From: Phoronis australis
Taxonomy: Eukaryota; Phoronida; Phoronidae
Reading direction: 5' to 3'
DNA: 64,000 bases
Assembly: GCA_002633005.1 (NCBI GenBank)
Contig: NMRA01000500.1
Coordinates: forward strand, 191,853 to 255,852
A program made the position numbers and the translations under genes. Every line of letters begins with the position of its first letter. Position 1 is the first letter of the stretch. This document shows, in pieces, positions 10,158 through 21,433 of this stretch. The notes beneath the pieces were generated by a model. It was not told the DNA's origin. It was given only the letters and a program-made list of their open reading frames with translations, and did no database searches.

Positions 10158-10844
10158 AGTTACAATAAAGTATCGGAAAAAGGACAACCAGAGTTTAGGC
10201 CTGCGCAGTGTCCACAACTGCACTAGAAATTTGAGGAACATATCTGAGGCCCCACTGCGGCTGTTTCTTGAAACCGGTCACTGGTCCTTTATGACGCGAT
10301 GTTCACTGAGTAAGGACCGCTAATACCGGCGTAGAACGTTCTCACCCGGATTGATTTGTGGCAAATTATAAGCAGAGCAACATCAGTCCTTGTTATCCCG
10401 ATGTCTGGGTCCATGTCCTTGTTTCGGTCGAATTTCTCATTTGAGACTAGATGATGAATAAAGATCAAGCACAAGTATACTGTTCTCTGGTACTTCATGC
10501 CAATACGATTTATACTCCCAAACTTTGACTTGTCAGCGATGATGCTATTCAGCTTCTCTTTGTACTCATTCTTATTCATTATGACATGCAAAGTGGTCTT
10601 ATCGGACTTCCTAATAACTTCCTGATAACGATGTCATCATTGTCCCTCAGTTGCTTGGCGGCAATACGAAGTTCTTTGGTTAATATTCTTTTGGAATTTC
10701 TTGAATTGGATCTGTTCCTTGTTCCTTCTGCCTTGACTTGGTCTTTAATATTCGTATTAACATTGACAAAGCCATCTCTCTCAAATTTTTCAATATCTTG
10801 GTAAAGTTTTTCAAGTTCAACACGTTTTTTGTGCAAATCACATG

Positions 10845-10845
<1 letters not shown>
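10158..10845 (-). mobile_element. Penelope-like element fragment (RT N-terminal part)
   Basis: Minus-strand frames 10836-10579 and 10591-10289 read like the N-terminal region of a Penelope-like reverse transcriptase: KKRVELEKLYQDIEKFERDG, then ILTKELRIAAKQLRDNDD and MNKNEYKEKLNSIIADKSKF. The two frames overlap, so a frameshift separates them. The last 130 bp (10287-10158) is repeated in inverted orientation at 11110-11240, the start of the plus-strand fragment. The catalytic RT motifs are absent from this piece. Confidence 0.7.

Positions 10846-10847
<2 letters not shown>

Positions 10848-10886
<39 letters not shown>
10848..10886. repeat. (TA)n microsatellite at the gap edge
   Basis: About 18 TA units run into the N gap. 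The far side of the gap starts with TGTGTGTGTG (11092-11101), so the gap probably spans a compound TA/TG microsatellite that blocked assembly. Confidence 0.9.
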
Positions 10887-11091
10887 NNNNNNNNNNNNNN
10901 NNNNNNNNNNNNNNNNNNNNNNNNNNNNNNNNNNNNNNNNNNNNNNNNNNNNNNNNNNNNNNNNNNNNNNNNNNNNNNNNNNNNNNNNNNNNNNNNNNNN
11001 NNNNNNNNNNNNNNNNNNNNNNNNNNNNNNNNNNNNNNNNNNNNNNNNNNNNNNNNNNNNNNNNNNNNNNNNNNNNNNNNNNNNNNNNNNN
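10887..11091. other. Assembly gap (205 N)
   Basis: Run of Ns between TA and TG simple repeats. Open frames that cross it have no meaning. Confidence 0.99.
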
Positions 11092-11297
11092 TGTGTGTGT
11101 GGGATTTGCACAAAAAACGGTGAGTTGCAGTGACCGGTTTCAAGAAACAGCCGCAGTGGGGCCTCAGATATGCTCCTCAAATTTATAGTGCAGTTGTGGA
11201 CACTGCGTAGGCCTAAACGTCCTTTTTCCTATCCTGCATCTCTTGACGTTGAAAATTTATTTACTAAGGTCCCTGTTGTTGCAACTGGAGAAATAAT

Positions 11298-11714
11298 ATT
11301 ATACCACAAGATTAACGTCAAATGGCAGATACAACCGTGTAATAACCCATAAAGTTATCTCACTAGTGAGATAACTATTTGGCGGGAAACCGAGGACGGA
11401 GTCGAACCCGGGACCCTGGAATTGCTGGTCGCCGACTTTACCACTACACCATGCAGCGACTGACGTCATCAAGAGTGAAAATAGAATACTTAAATGAGCA
11501 CGCGCAATAATCGCATGTTCAACAAACCGTATTGTACTGTACTTATACGCTACGAAAAATTAGACACATAATTTCCATAAAAATGATATCTTAATTCAGT
11601 GAAATTTTTCTCTCATGCCTCTTACTTGTAAATCACCGATCTCCAGTTTGAATGCAGGTATCGTGTCGTCAGCCGGAGGATCTTTGACTTGAGAATTATA
11701 TTCAGTTACCAGTG
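11298..11714 (-). repeat. tRNA-containing repeat family A, copy 1 (inserted in Penelope RT)
   Basis: About 417 bp shared with 19053-21139 (the latter split by a transposon). It interrupts the Penelope RT between its motif A and the RPSIPKEV stretch. A tRNA-like module lies inside it at 11388-11458 (minus), and a perfect 22-bp palindrome with half-site GTTATCTCACT sits at 11354-11375. About 250 bp lies upstream of the pol III promoter, unusual for a simple tRNA-headed SINE, so the unit may be composite. Confidence 0.75.
11388..11458 (-). repeat. tRNA-derived module (pol III A and B boxes) in family A
   Basis: Minus strand reads GCTGCATGGTGTAGTGGTAA (A box TGGTGTAGTGG) and later GGGTTCGACTCC (B box). 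It looks like the head of a tRNA-derived SINE. The same module is present at 19146-19214, and both copies lie in otherwise shared repeat sequence, so it is not a free tRNA gene. Confidence 0.75.
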
Positions 11715-11859
11715 GTAACCTACTTTAGCAGACGTTTTCCCGGTCGAAGCTTAGCGTGAAAAAACGTGTTTTAAGCAATAATAGTCGGTAAACCTTAATT
11801 TATAAATTCAATTTATTTCTATTATATTTAAGTTTTCAATTGGTTTTGAGTAAAAGGGA

Positions 11860-11921
11860 GGATTTTGGAGAATTATCGCCCTCGGGGCTTACGCCCCTCG
11901 GGCGATAATTCTCCAAAATCC
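11860..11921. repeat. 62-bp near-perfect palindrome (foldback)
   Basis: Arms beginning GGATTTTGGAGAATTATCGC pair with each other around a TTAC loop; only two adjacent positions mismatch. It lies in the 270-bp segment between the tRNA-containing repeat and the resumption of the Penelope RT. It is probably part of a MITE or foldback element inserted in the same target. Confidence 0.8.
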
Positions 11922-12101
11922 ACTCGGGCTCTAGATAACGGGGGATAACGACTTCGCCATGTAATAATTTATATTTATCTTCTATGTATCAGGTATCAAT
12001 GGCTCGTCCCAGTATTCCTAAGGAGGTAATTCGACATTTGTTGTTAATTGCACTACAAAAGTACCTTTTAGGAACTGTATTTACAAACCAATGGTATATC
12101 C

Positions 12102-12341
12102 ATGGGATCACCTCTCGTACCGACTTTTGCTGATTTTCACATGTGCAACATTGAAACTAAGGTTATTGATAGTCTTCAAGGAAAGCCGAACATGTACTGC
12201 AGGTATGTTGATGATATGTTTATGATTGTCAACCATGATAAGCTTATGAAGATCAAACTCTCTTTAGAGCAAAATTCTGTATTAAAATTCACGCATGAAT
12301 TACAGTTAAAACAAGCTACCGTTCTTAGACGTACTTATTGA
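12102..12341 (+). pseudogene. Penelope RT palm fragment with YVDD
   Basis: 79 residues containing GSPLVPTFADF (RT motif B) and CRYVDDMF (motif C, two catalytic Asp). It belongs to the surrounding Penelope-like element and is cut by a frameshift after about residue 70. The first RT Asp motif lies upstream of the inserted repeats. Confidence 0.8.
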
Positions 12342-12446
12342 TTATGATGAATTTGGCATTGAAACCTCAGTATACAGGAAACTACATATGATGGGGTTTG
12401 TTTACATGAAACTAGCCAATGTCCTCTGATATATGAATTCTCTGTT

Positions 12447-12830
12447 TTGACAAGCTTTTTGAAAAGAGCATATTCCGTTTGCTCAGACTGGAAAACCTTC
12501 AACTCTGAGTGTAATCGCATTATGCAAATTATGATAAATAACGGTTACAGTAATAAGTTTGTTGATGAGAATATGAAGCTTTTCATAAGCCGCTTGCATA
12601 GGCCTGTGTGTTTAAAACAACCAAGTGGTTGTACTAAGAAACTATTCTACTGCAACCAATTCCATTCACGTTATATTGAAGATGAACGAGTTTTAAAACG
12701 GATCGTCTATAATAATGTTAAGACCGTTAAGCCAGAAGATAGTTTTAAGTTATTTATATATTACCAAAACCATAAAACTAAAGATCTTGTTGTTAAAAAC
12801 AATATGTGCTCAAAGTCGGTCGAGTGTTAG
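12447..12830 (+). pseudogene. Penelope RT thumb/linker fragment
   Basis: A 127-residue frame with the Penelope pattern: a helix around LKRAYSVCSDWKTFNSECNR, then NNGYSNKFVDENM, and the linker KLFYCNQFHSRYIEDERVLK. It runs by frameshift into the GIY-YIG part at 12806-13162. Confidence 0.75.
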
Positions 12831-13162
12831 CCAAAACTGACTTGATTTATCAGTTCAATTGCCCCCACAACAAATGTATTCGTTCAAACACTGATTGCTC
12901 AAGGTATGTTGGTTATACAACTTGCACTTCATCTCGCCGGTTATCTATGCATTTACAAAATGGATCAATTAAAGATCACTTCCAAACACTCCACAAACAG
13001 AAAATTTCTCGTTCAGATATTGTTGACAGTACCATTGTCCGGCATTTCGAACGTGACTCCTTTCGTTTGAAACCATCATCCACAGATTCTGCATCAGGCA
13101 TTGTGACATTGGCTTCAAGAATGTCAGTGAGCCATGATTTTAGGCGAACACGTCGTGACTGA
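12806..13162 (+). pseudogene. Penelope GIY-YIG endonuclease fragment
   Basis: 118 residues beginning with the ECLAKT-like boundary and containing a Cys/His pair (FNCPHNKC), the GIY-YIG-like core YVGYTTCTSSRRLSMHL, and a C-terminal HFERDSFRLK. The residues after about 13075 diverge from what I expect of the family. The truncation fits an inactive copy. Confidence 0.75.
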
Positions 13163-13220
13163 GGCTGTTGGCAATGGTCCGATTTTCGTGACAGAAAATG
13201 CCATGTTGATCGCATTGGCT

Positions 13221-16200
13221 ATCCTGGCATGGTATAAATAGAATGTCTTCTGTTCTACTGAGTGATAATTCCTTGCATTCCAACCCAATGAGATAAATAT
13301 AGAAGATATAGCTCATTGTTCCAACCTAGTTAGTGTTCCAACCTAGTTAGACCATGGACCAGGCGAAAAAGCTTTTCTGCTCTCACGACGATGAAGAGGT
13401 GTACATGTGAATATCTTCTATTCTGACGAGTATGCATAAATATTAACTCTCACGTGATTGTATTTATTCAAGTTATTCCACATTACAAGTGATCAAGGCT
13501 CACACGCTATAGTCTAGCAGGTTGAACTCAATAATTATAGCTTTGGTAAAGCGAAAAACTACAAAAATGTCAAATGTTTCACATCATTTCAAAATAAATA
13601 GGTAAAAACTGCATTTTAAGGACTTGTGTGCTATTCGATGTCTTTCATGCCATCACTAGGAAGCACACCCTCTAGTATAATACAACACTTATTTTATGGA
13701 ATATTATTCCAAGCAAGAAAGGTACCGCAGGCCATGCAAGATGGTGCAGATTAAGGCAGGAGAGAAGTAGTAATGAGAATGCCCGTGAAAACCATGTAAA
13801 ATCCAATATATGACCGAAGTCAAGCACATCCCTGCATCAGCTACGATTTTGATACACGACTTCTCTGAAAAAAAAGATTATTCACAATTGTGGCTTACAG
13901 AATATGATACAAGAAGAATTGTGATAAACAGTTTTAAAAACAATAGTAGGCTAAGTGATTAACCACAACATAAGGTGCCCTTCTAAGCTTAACCATGGGG
14001 AACATCATTGGCAGTTGGCAGAGCAGTTTTTCAGTGGATGGAATGGTACTTGAAACCAGGGTCCAGTTTTATCAAAGGTTGCAAGTCTGGTTAAGACCGA
14101 TGGCGAAAATTCAGAAAAAAAACGTTTCAAGAACTTTAAGACTGTCTTTGGTCGTCGGTTTTAGACTTAGACAGAAATGACCCAAGTGGGTTACGCTTTC
14201 GCCTGGACACAACACTGAACGAGGCGATGACTGAAATACTGTTTCAAGAATAATCTTGGCTTCGAAACTCTAAATGGTTATTTTTTACACCATTTTTATG
14301 TGGAAATACCCTGGAAGGACTGGAAAATGTCATTTCAGATGTGCAGGTAATACAATGTCTCTACACCCGGTGGTTTGCCTGTTCTCGAACCGAAATAAAA
14401 CGTGAATGGGCATTAGGTTGCAAAAGATTGCTAAAAATATCAACGAAATTTGTTCCTCGACGGTTTACAGTGATGATCGTTCAGTCTTTTAAAAGCCTAC
14501 ACCGACCAAATTTGAGGTCTACTTTCAGTCTAATCTTAGACCGATTTCGGTCGAAATTAAAGTGCCCAAAACCACCTTGTCACCTCGCCTTTGGCAGGCG
14601 ACAATATGTGTCGAGTGCAACAACATATGACACAATACACCTCTTGGTTTATAACTGACATGGGTTAAATTCCCCCACCTGGAAACAATCTGATTGAGAC
14701 TCCAGCATTCAGTGGCAGATCAAGACCAGCATGTCAAACCACGGTACAAACGAAATGGAGCGAAATCGCACGGAACGCTTCTCCTGTGCGGTGTATATTG
14801 AAGATGCAAAGTCCTTACCTCGACAATGCCACCGTCTCAAGTGGTGGATTTAAAATTCTCTGAGATTCCATTTGGCAGTACGGGGGTGCGAATCGTGCAA
14901 CCAGCTTTCATATTGAAGGTCACTTCCTGCATCGTTTTGTGACAACATGATGGTGGAGTGAACTGTCACTCGTTTTTTAAGCTTAATGATGTTTAACCTT
15001 TCATCTTAAGGTGTCCCATTTCAGACGGGACCCTCTCTCGGTGAAGCAGTTCGGGGAAATGTCCCTTTGTCCCTCTATACATGTAAATCCAACACTGCCA
15101 AGTATTCACAAGGGAATTTGAAGTTTCATATTCATCAAAAAATACAAAACATTCGTACCCAGCACACCAGTATCAAGACATTTGACCCAAACAACCAAAA
15201 ATGTGAACAAAATAAAAAAGGATTGACCGCCATCGCAATGGTGGAATTTTGAAGAACGCGAAGACCACTATGTCAGAATTACACAAAAGGACTATTTCCG
15301 ATGGTTAGTTATGAATGTTACAGTTTCCCATAGTATCACAAGAATAGTATCTCTTTTGAAGATGGTTACCATGCGCACACCCAGGCCTAAAATATAGGGG
15401 GATCGAATTTTTGAGAATGTAGACCTTTTACTAAAAAACGGGTACTAAGAAAAATAAACGGGGTACAACGATCAGAGCTATGAATTGAACATTCCCGCCG
15501 AATTCCTGCCTTTTCGCCTTTTTAGTGGACTTTTATCTCGTTTTTCTCGGACTTTTTTCTCTGAGGCGGACCTTTGTTGCCCACTTCGCCAAATGGGGGG
15601 AGTGGCTCGTGCGCGCCCCCCTGTGAGCATGGTTACTACGATTTGTTTGTAAGGAATTTCCTGATGTGGAAAACACTACTGTCTATGCTATTATTTCTGA
15701 TGACAGCGTAAATGTCGAAAGGAGGTACTTAAAAAACTCCCACAATCATAAACAATGATTTCAGCGTTCAGCGTTTTTGTCAGTGGAGTTCAAATTTACC
15801 TAGTGAACAGTTATAGTTACATGTACCTCTGAAATGAGCAAAATATACTTTAATACGAATCCCCCATCTCCCATGCTCCCCCGGTTACCCGCCAAAATCT
15901 GAGAGCTTGCCTGCGGAAATTGCTTACAACATTTCGTTGTGATAAACCAATTCGTTGGTTTCTATTTTACTTGTTTATGTATCTACGAAAATCGATAGAT
16001 TCACAGATGATTTTTGACAATTAGAATCTAATCTTCTAAGAAATGAAGATATTTCAGTGAATTTAATTGCAGCCTGAAGTTGGAAAAACTCTGCAGTCCG
16101 ATCCCCAAATAGTAAAGTACACTTGGAAGATTTTTGCCTATCTAAAATTACTCTTAAAGACATTGATGGAATTCAGACTCACAAACCGTAGATCGAAAAA

Positions 16201-18498
16201 AGTTTTAAAAGTCCTTAAATAAATAAAATTAAACTCATTGCTTGGAAAGGTTGTATTTGTACTTTCTTGGTGTTTTAATTTTCTGCTAGTTCTTCAAAAC
16301 TGAATTCTTTGCTTGCCTGATTCCCGAGCACGTCATGACTGACGCACCCACGTTAAAAATAAGATATAACCGTGCAGTAGGTCCGCGCAGGATCACAGGG
16401 ATCCACGGAAACTGAAGTTCAGGCGTTGAAGTGTGTACATTTTTGGGAAACGCTCTGTATCTTTTTCCCCAACAACCAGAAACTGGAATGCCGGTCGTGT
16501 TTCAACGACAAATTTTGAAACAGCTCCAAAGGCACTATACCAGGGACCTCAGTACCTCACCTTTTTAAAAACCTCCTTCAAAGAATGACCATAATAAAAT
16601 AAAGTTTTCCCTTTGCTGGATCACAATAAAATGAATCTTGACCTTAGAGCCATTGTGGACGGCCGGCATGACTAAACTGACCAGCAACTAGCTTTAGTTC
16701 ATCGGGAATTTAGTATTTTAACACTGTTAGATCTCAGCTATAGCTACCTGAGGCAGGTCTTCGCTACCGGTTGTTTTACTGGTCCTAGGCTTATTCTTAC
16801 TTTCCATGTTGGTTCACGGTTACTCAACTCTTGATGGCTGCATCCCCGGGATTGTCCCCTACCTAGGGCGAGCGTGGGAGATTCGGTACGAATATGGTGG
16901 CATCGGGAGCACGGGGGTGGTGGAGTTGGTGGCGATGGGGTGGGGGGGGGGGCTGGAGTAGCTTGGCGAAGTCGAAATAATTTGTGCCCCCAATAATTTT
17001 TTCCTGAATTATGTTAGGGATAATTAGCCTAAGCCAGTAGAGACGGTGGCACTGTCTAGTCCTTGCCATGCAAACTCGCCGGTGATTCATTTCTTATTTT
17101 CATTCTGGCTAAAAGCGACACGCGTTTCTAAATATAACGATTACCTTCGGCTCCAAGGAGTATTATGCTGGCTAGGAATTCTATAAATGCGATCGCCCAT
17201 CTTGGCTTCCACTCTCCATCGTCCAAGTCATGGGAACCGTAACGGCCACGTACGAAGTCTGCAAAAACTTTTTTCTGAAACAATATTTAGTTACTGGATA
17301 CTACCACCTATGAAACAGAACAAATATGAAAACTATGCAACATGTGTTCAAAATAACATTGTCTCTTTTATTATTATTTTCCAGAATCCACTTTCTTTAG
17401 TAACATAACAATCGTAAATATGTGTTCCAATATGGAAATTCCTACACTGTTGAGCCATCCACAGTACATTTCAAAGTTACATGATAGATGTTTGCTCATT
17501 TTTATCCATCCGAAAGCCTTTATCTACAAATATGATAACAATACTTGGAATAGTTTATCGCATTTTTTCGTAAATGTCACTGCATTCTGAATTTTTAGCA
17601 CAGAATTCAATTGCATCAAACGGCACCAAAAGTTCAGTTAATTATAATATATAAAGATGTATAATTCTGTATGAATGCCTGACTAAATTACCTACAGCAA
17701 GTGTGAAGGATCCATATTATAAAACCTTTGTCTTTATGGATTAGAAATCTTTTGAAACATTGAAATTAAATTATTTCCCTGATAGCTTAATTAGTCTTCT
17801 ATAAAAGCTCTCTGGTTACTGTTACATGCTGTTATTTTTCGCATTTGGTGACACTCTTGGTTTTTAGAATTATAATATATATTTTCAAATTATTCAGGTA
17901 AGCGAAATGATAATTACTTATGAATTATCTTTTGCTTCTGGTATAATCATCAAGAACTGACAAATGACTTTCTAATGATATTGCTCTTATGCAATTCGGT
18001 TCGAAAACGGTAGAGTTGCGAAAAGTTTTACTGACAGTAAATTCCATAGCAAGTGAGGACCACAGTTCCAGTGGCTGAGTTTGACCTAATCACTGGCTTG
18101 GGTGAATCAAAGCCCTTGGTGGCACAACTGTCAAGGACTCCTGAAAAGCAGGCATAACTGACAGTAAGTACAATCAAAAATGAAAAAATTCAACAAGGAC
18201 ATATCTTTTTACCTTGCTACATCCACCGGAGAAAAAATTCAAGATGGCAAAAAATATCAAAAAAGTGTAATTATATCCGGCAATTTTATCAAAAATTACA
18301 ACTTCACGACCGCCTCGGTGCAAGAAAGGAGAACATTAAACAATTGCTCTTTTATTCTAGATTCCAGAAATTTAGGTTAAAATGTGTCATTACCAACCAG
18401 ATTTTTGACAATTTCCACTTGTCAAAACGCTACCTAGATTCGCGCGAAGAATTCAACACTAAACAAGTATGTGCTCTCAAAATGGCGGCACTTCCGCA
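13221..18498. other. No gene recognised
   Basis: Contains a 17-bp tandem doublet (GTTCCAACCTAGTTAG at about 13318-13352) and a G-rich tract at 16905-16955. Open frames are short and lack domain signatures or convincing splice sites. A few GC-rich patches (for example 15590-15625) may be transposon ends but had no partner in the window. Confidence 0.4.
16905..16955 (+). other. G-rich tract with G-quadruplex potential
   Basis: Contains runs of 3, 5, 2, 2, 4 and 10 consecutive G on the plus strand within 50 bp of otherwise AT-rich DNA. No gene is adjacent. Confidence 0.5.
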
Positions 18499-18510
18499 TC
18501 CTAGTAGACA

Positions 18511-18717
18511 GGTGGTCTGATACACGTTGTACCAGACGTGCGCAGGCCTCGCATGTGGGCCCATTGCTCCGATCACCTGGAAATATTTTATGCTTTATTA
18601 ATATATGGTTAAAACCGAGCTGGCTCAAGGGTTTAGCAGTGTGACCTGGTGGGACTCGAACCCACGACCTCTAGTAAAGAAAGCGGGCACTTATCAACCA
18701 AGCCACACTGCCTCCTC
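18511..18717 (-). mobile_element. tRNA-derived SINE family B, copy 1
   Basis: A 207-bp element flanked by perfect 12-bp target duplications TCCTAGTAGACA at 18499-18510 and 18718-18729. The tRNA-like head is at the right end on the minus strand (B box GGTTCGAGTCCC, A-box-like TGTGGCTTGGTTGATAAG). It matches 28828-29069 over its whole length. SINEs are mobilised by LINE machinery, which explains the duplications. Confidence 0.9.
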
Positions 18718-19052
18718 TCCTAGTAGACAAGAGCGCATGCCAAATTTCAGGACTCAATTTACTCAAAACAACTTCAAGGAACGACTGAATACCATCCATG
18801 GCAATCACGCCCCCTTTAGTCCACAATACTGCCATGAAACCCGACCCACCCCATTTTCTTTATTTTGGTGAAGCTACAAGAGTCTGTACCACAATGCCAA
18901 AACGTTGAATCGTCGAAATCCCGGTCGCTCCTCACTATCAAAAGACAAAACGTCCAACTATCCTCAGGGTGAAAGAAATTCAGTTGATATCCGCACGCTT
19001 ATTTCCCCATTTATAGCGAAATATTTTCACTGCTGATTTTCAAATAATTATC

Positions 19053-21139
19053 ATTATACCACAATATTAGCGTCAAATGGCAGATACAACCGTGTAATAA
19101 CCCATAAAGTTATCTCACTAGTGAGATAACGATTTGGCGGGAAACCGAGGACGGAGTCGAACCCGGGAGCCTGAAATTGCTGGTCACCGACTTTACCACT
19201 ACACCATGCAGCGGCTGACGTCATCAAGAGTGAAAATAGAATACTTAAAGGAGCATGCCACCCAAAAAACAACCTAATTTGTATCAATTTAGATCGAGTA
19301 GTTCTATTCCATAACGACACGTACGGTTGCGTTACCTGACACCTGACGGCAGACGGAGGTGTTGAAATTATCCAATGACGTCATCGGTTTTACACGCAGT
19401 CTGTTCAGCAGTTCACAACACGGGTTACTGGTGTCAGCTTATCGCTTGAAGTCATCGTTTAACACCAATAAATCATCAAACTTCGATGTAAAACTCTTAA
19501 AAATACACCGAGTTCTTATGATGTTGTTTTATTTCGCTCTTACGGATTTATTGGTATTTGGACACACCGTAGCTTACAAAGTTCGGCAATAACGTCCGTA
19601 GCAGGAGTTTGGGTTCTGTTCAGAGATAATTTCGAAGTATTTTCCGTGAGATACAGACACGACAACATAGATCTGTGTTGTTTAGACTTGTGATTTTTTG
19701 AGTTCTAAACACAAAACGCTTGTTATCCTGGCCAGTGGCTCTCGGAACCCGATCAGGTCCGTCGCGGCCGGCCGCCGTTGACTCGTCCTGATCCCATGCG
19801 GGCCAGTGGCTCGGAAGCTGATCAGACGTCACGAACATAAACCAGCCAAAGTTCAGTGGAAACTAAACTTCCAGTGAAGAAAATACTATACTAGTGAGCC
19901 AAAGTAATGTGCACGTGATTATGTTGGTGAATTACCACGAAACTGCAAATCTACTTACTCGTCGGGGGCCGCGAACTGAATTCAGGTTCCGGCGCTTTGG
20001 CCACAGCACCCTCAGGGCACTGAGAAGTCGTGCATTGACAATCATTATTTGAGTATTGTAAATATAAATACTAAGATTCCCCTAACACCTGGCCGTGGGA
20101 TGGAAATCGAGTTGTTTCACAACAGTTTCTGTCAGCAAACACTATGAGCTCACACGGCCTCGGTGTCCCGTCAATTAGTTTTATTGCACCTAAAGCCGGT
20201 AACGCAGTGATTTATTCGTTGCTGGCTTCTCAAATCATTTGCACTCACGAACACTCCAAAGGCATTACAAATTGTATCTAATGAGACAGACTTTGTTTCA
20301 GTTTTATATAAGTATTGGTTAGGGTGAGAATAATTCATTTTGAAAAAGAACGTTCAGTAATAAACGCCAACATGGCAACTCGCAATCCCGACTTAGGACG
20401 AGCTAGAGCTCATCAGTCCCGACTTCGTAGGTGGATCGTTAAGTTTTACAGGCTATCAATTCGAACAAGAATACAGTGAGTGAAGAAATACTAGAGAACA
20501 AGCTCAGACAACGGAACGTATGGAGTTATTTGGTAAGCCGGCATTCGTCAGGCACTGTCGACGTCTGCAGGCCACAGATACGGAGATGTTTCACGGCCTC
20601 ATACTTGCTATTTACAGCGTACATTTCATTCTTCACTACCATGAGCCACTTCCTAAGCATTTCGGACTCTCGAGAAAGTAAAAAAACGATATACCCGCTT
20701 TCCTCGCAGCTGCTTAGTTCGGACAAGCGGGAACGATGCACCGCAACATAGCGACATTCACTCTGCATATGAACCATTGACGTCCCTAGCGTCGTTTCTC
20801 ACCTTCCTCACTGGTTAACGCGACACCTCTTGGCAAGGTAAGGTCGACCGTATGCGAGATGTGGATATAGACCGATTAAGACGGCAAAAAAGACTAATTA
20901 AATCGGGTGGCATTCTCCTTTAAATGAGCACGCGCAATAATCGCACGTTCAACAAACCGCATTGTACTGTGCTTATACGTTACGAAAAATAAGACACATA
21001 ATTTCCATAAAAATGATATCTTAATTCAGTGAAAATTTTCTCTCATGTCCTCTTACTTGTAAATCACCGATCTACAGTTTGAATGCGGGTATCGTGTCGT
21101 CAGGATCTTTGACTTGAGAATTATATTCAGTTACCAGTG
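19053..21139 (-). repeat. tRNA-containing repeat family A, copy 2, split by a Kolobok-like insertion
   Basis: Left part 19053-19248 and right part 20920-21139 together match 11298-11714. They include the 22-bp palindrome (19109-19130) and the tRNA module (19146-19214). The break lies exactly at the TTAA that copy 1 carries intact (AATACTTAAATGAGC at about 11488). Confidence 0.85.
19249..20919 (-). mobile_element. Kolobok-like DNA transposon, copy 1 (TTAA target duplication, THAP remnant)
   Basis: 1671 bp with terminal inverted repeats AGGAGCATGCCACCC and GGGTGGCATTCTCCT, flanked by TTAA at 19245-19248 and 20920-20923. The empty site is preserved in the sister repeat at about 11488. A minus-strand remnant of a THAP zinc finger lies at about 20750-20565 (FFLLSRESEMLRKWLMVVKN, then KHLRICG), with the C2CH pattern partly lost. 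TTAA duplication plus a THAP domain points to the Kolobok superfamily rather than piggyBac. I see no intact transposase, so it is non-autonomous or decayed. Confidence 0.8.
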
Positions 21140-21433
21140 TCTCATGAGTAAAAATTATAACTTGGTGTTAAACGCACGTGGCCAGGAAGCGCGCGCTACA
21201 TACATGAACCTGTCATCAAAGACATTAGTCGGGAACTATCCATTCATGAAACGGGTAGCATAGCATCGATAAGAAATGAATATTGGCACTAATTTCCGAC
21301 AATTTCTAATACTATAAAACATGTTTGCGTTATTTTTGAGATGGATTGTTTGATTAACCATAATTGGCGTTTTTGAGCCGAATATCCGATAAAATGACAA
21401 CTGACAGTGAATGCTTACACACCCTTACACCGA

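Larger units (their letters stand above)
11092..13220 (+). mobile_element. Penelope-like element, RT plus GIY-YIG, interrupted
   Basis: Plus-strand fragments of one Penelope-like protein. RT motif SLDVENLFTKVPV is at about 11239-11277. After an interruption (about 11298-11985), RPSIPKEVIRHLLLIALQ is at about 12007-12060, GSPLVPTFADF at about 12105 and the catalytic YVDD motif at about 12208. The thumb/linker region follows (12447-12830; ICS-like and FVDEN stretches), then a GIY-YIG endonuclease remnant with YVGYT near 12910. The N-terminal part is largely deleted: the bases after the TG repeat match the start of the minus-strand fragment and then jump about 550 bp. Several frameshifts make it a dead copy. 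Penelope elements prime at nicked or telomeric ends using RT and the GIY-YIG nuclease. Confidence 0.85.

Noticed and set aside
10738-11188. Several open frames of 98-131 codons around the first gap
   Set aside because: They consist mainly of N-derived X residues and TA-repeat codons; the frame is open only because Ns give no stops.
11388-11458. Possible genuine tRNA gene (and 19146-19214)
   Set aside because: Both copies lie inside the same longer repeat with shared flanks, and acceptor-stem pairing is poor, so they are tRNA-derived repeat modules.
13423-13430. CTGACGAG downstream of the Penelope element, a hammerhead-ribozyme-like core (known in Penelope elements)
   Set aside because: I could not find the required GAAA block after stem II or a convincing stem I, so the match is too short.
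18640-18717. Possible tRNA gene on the minus strand
   Set aside because: Part of a SINE with target duplications and a second copy at 28828-29069.
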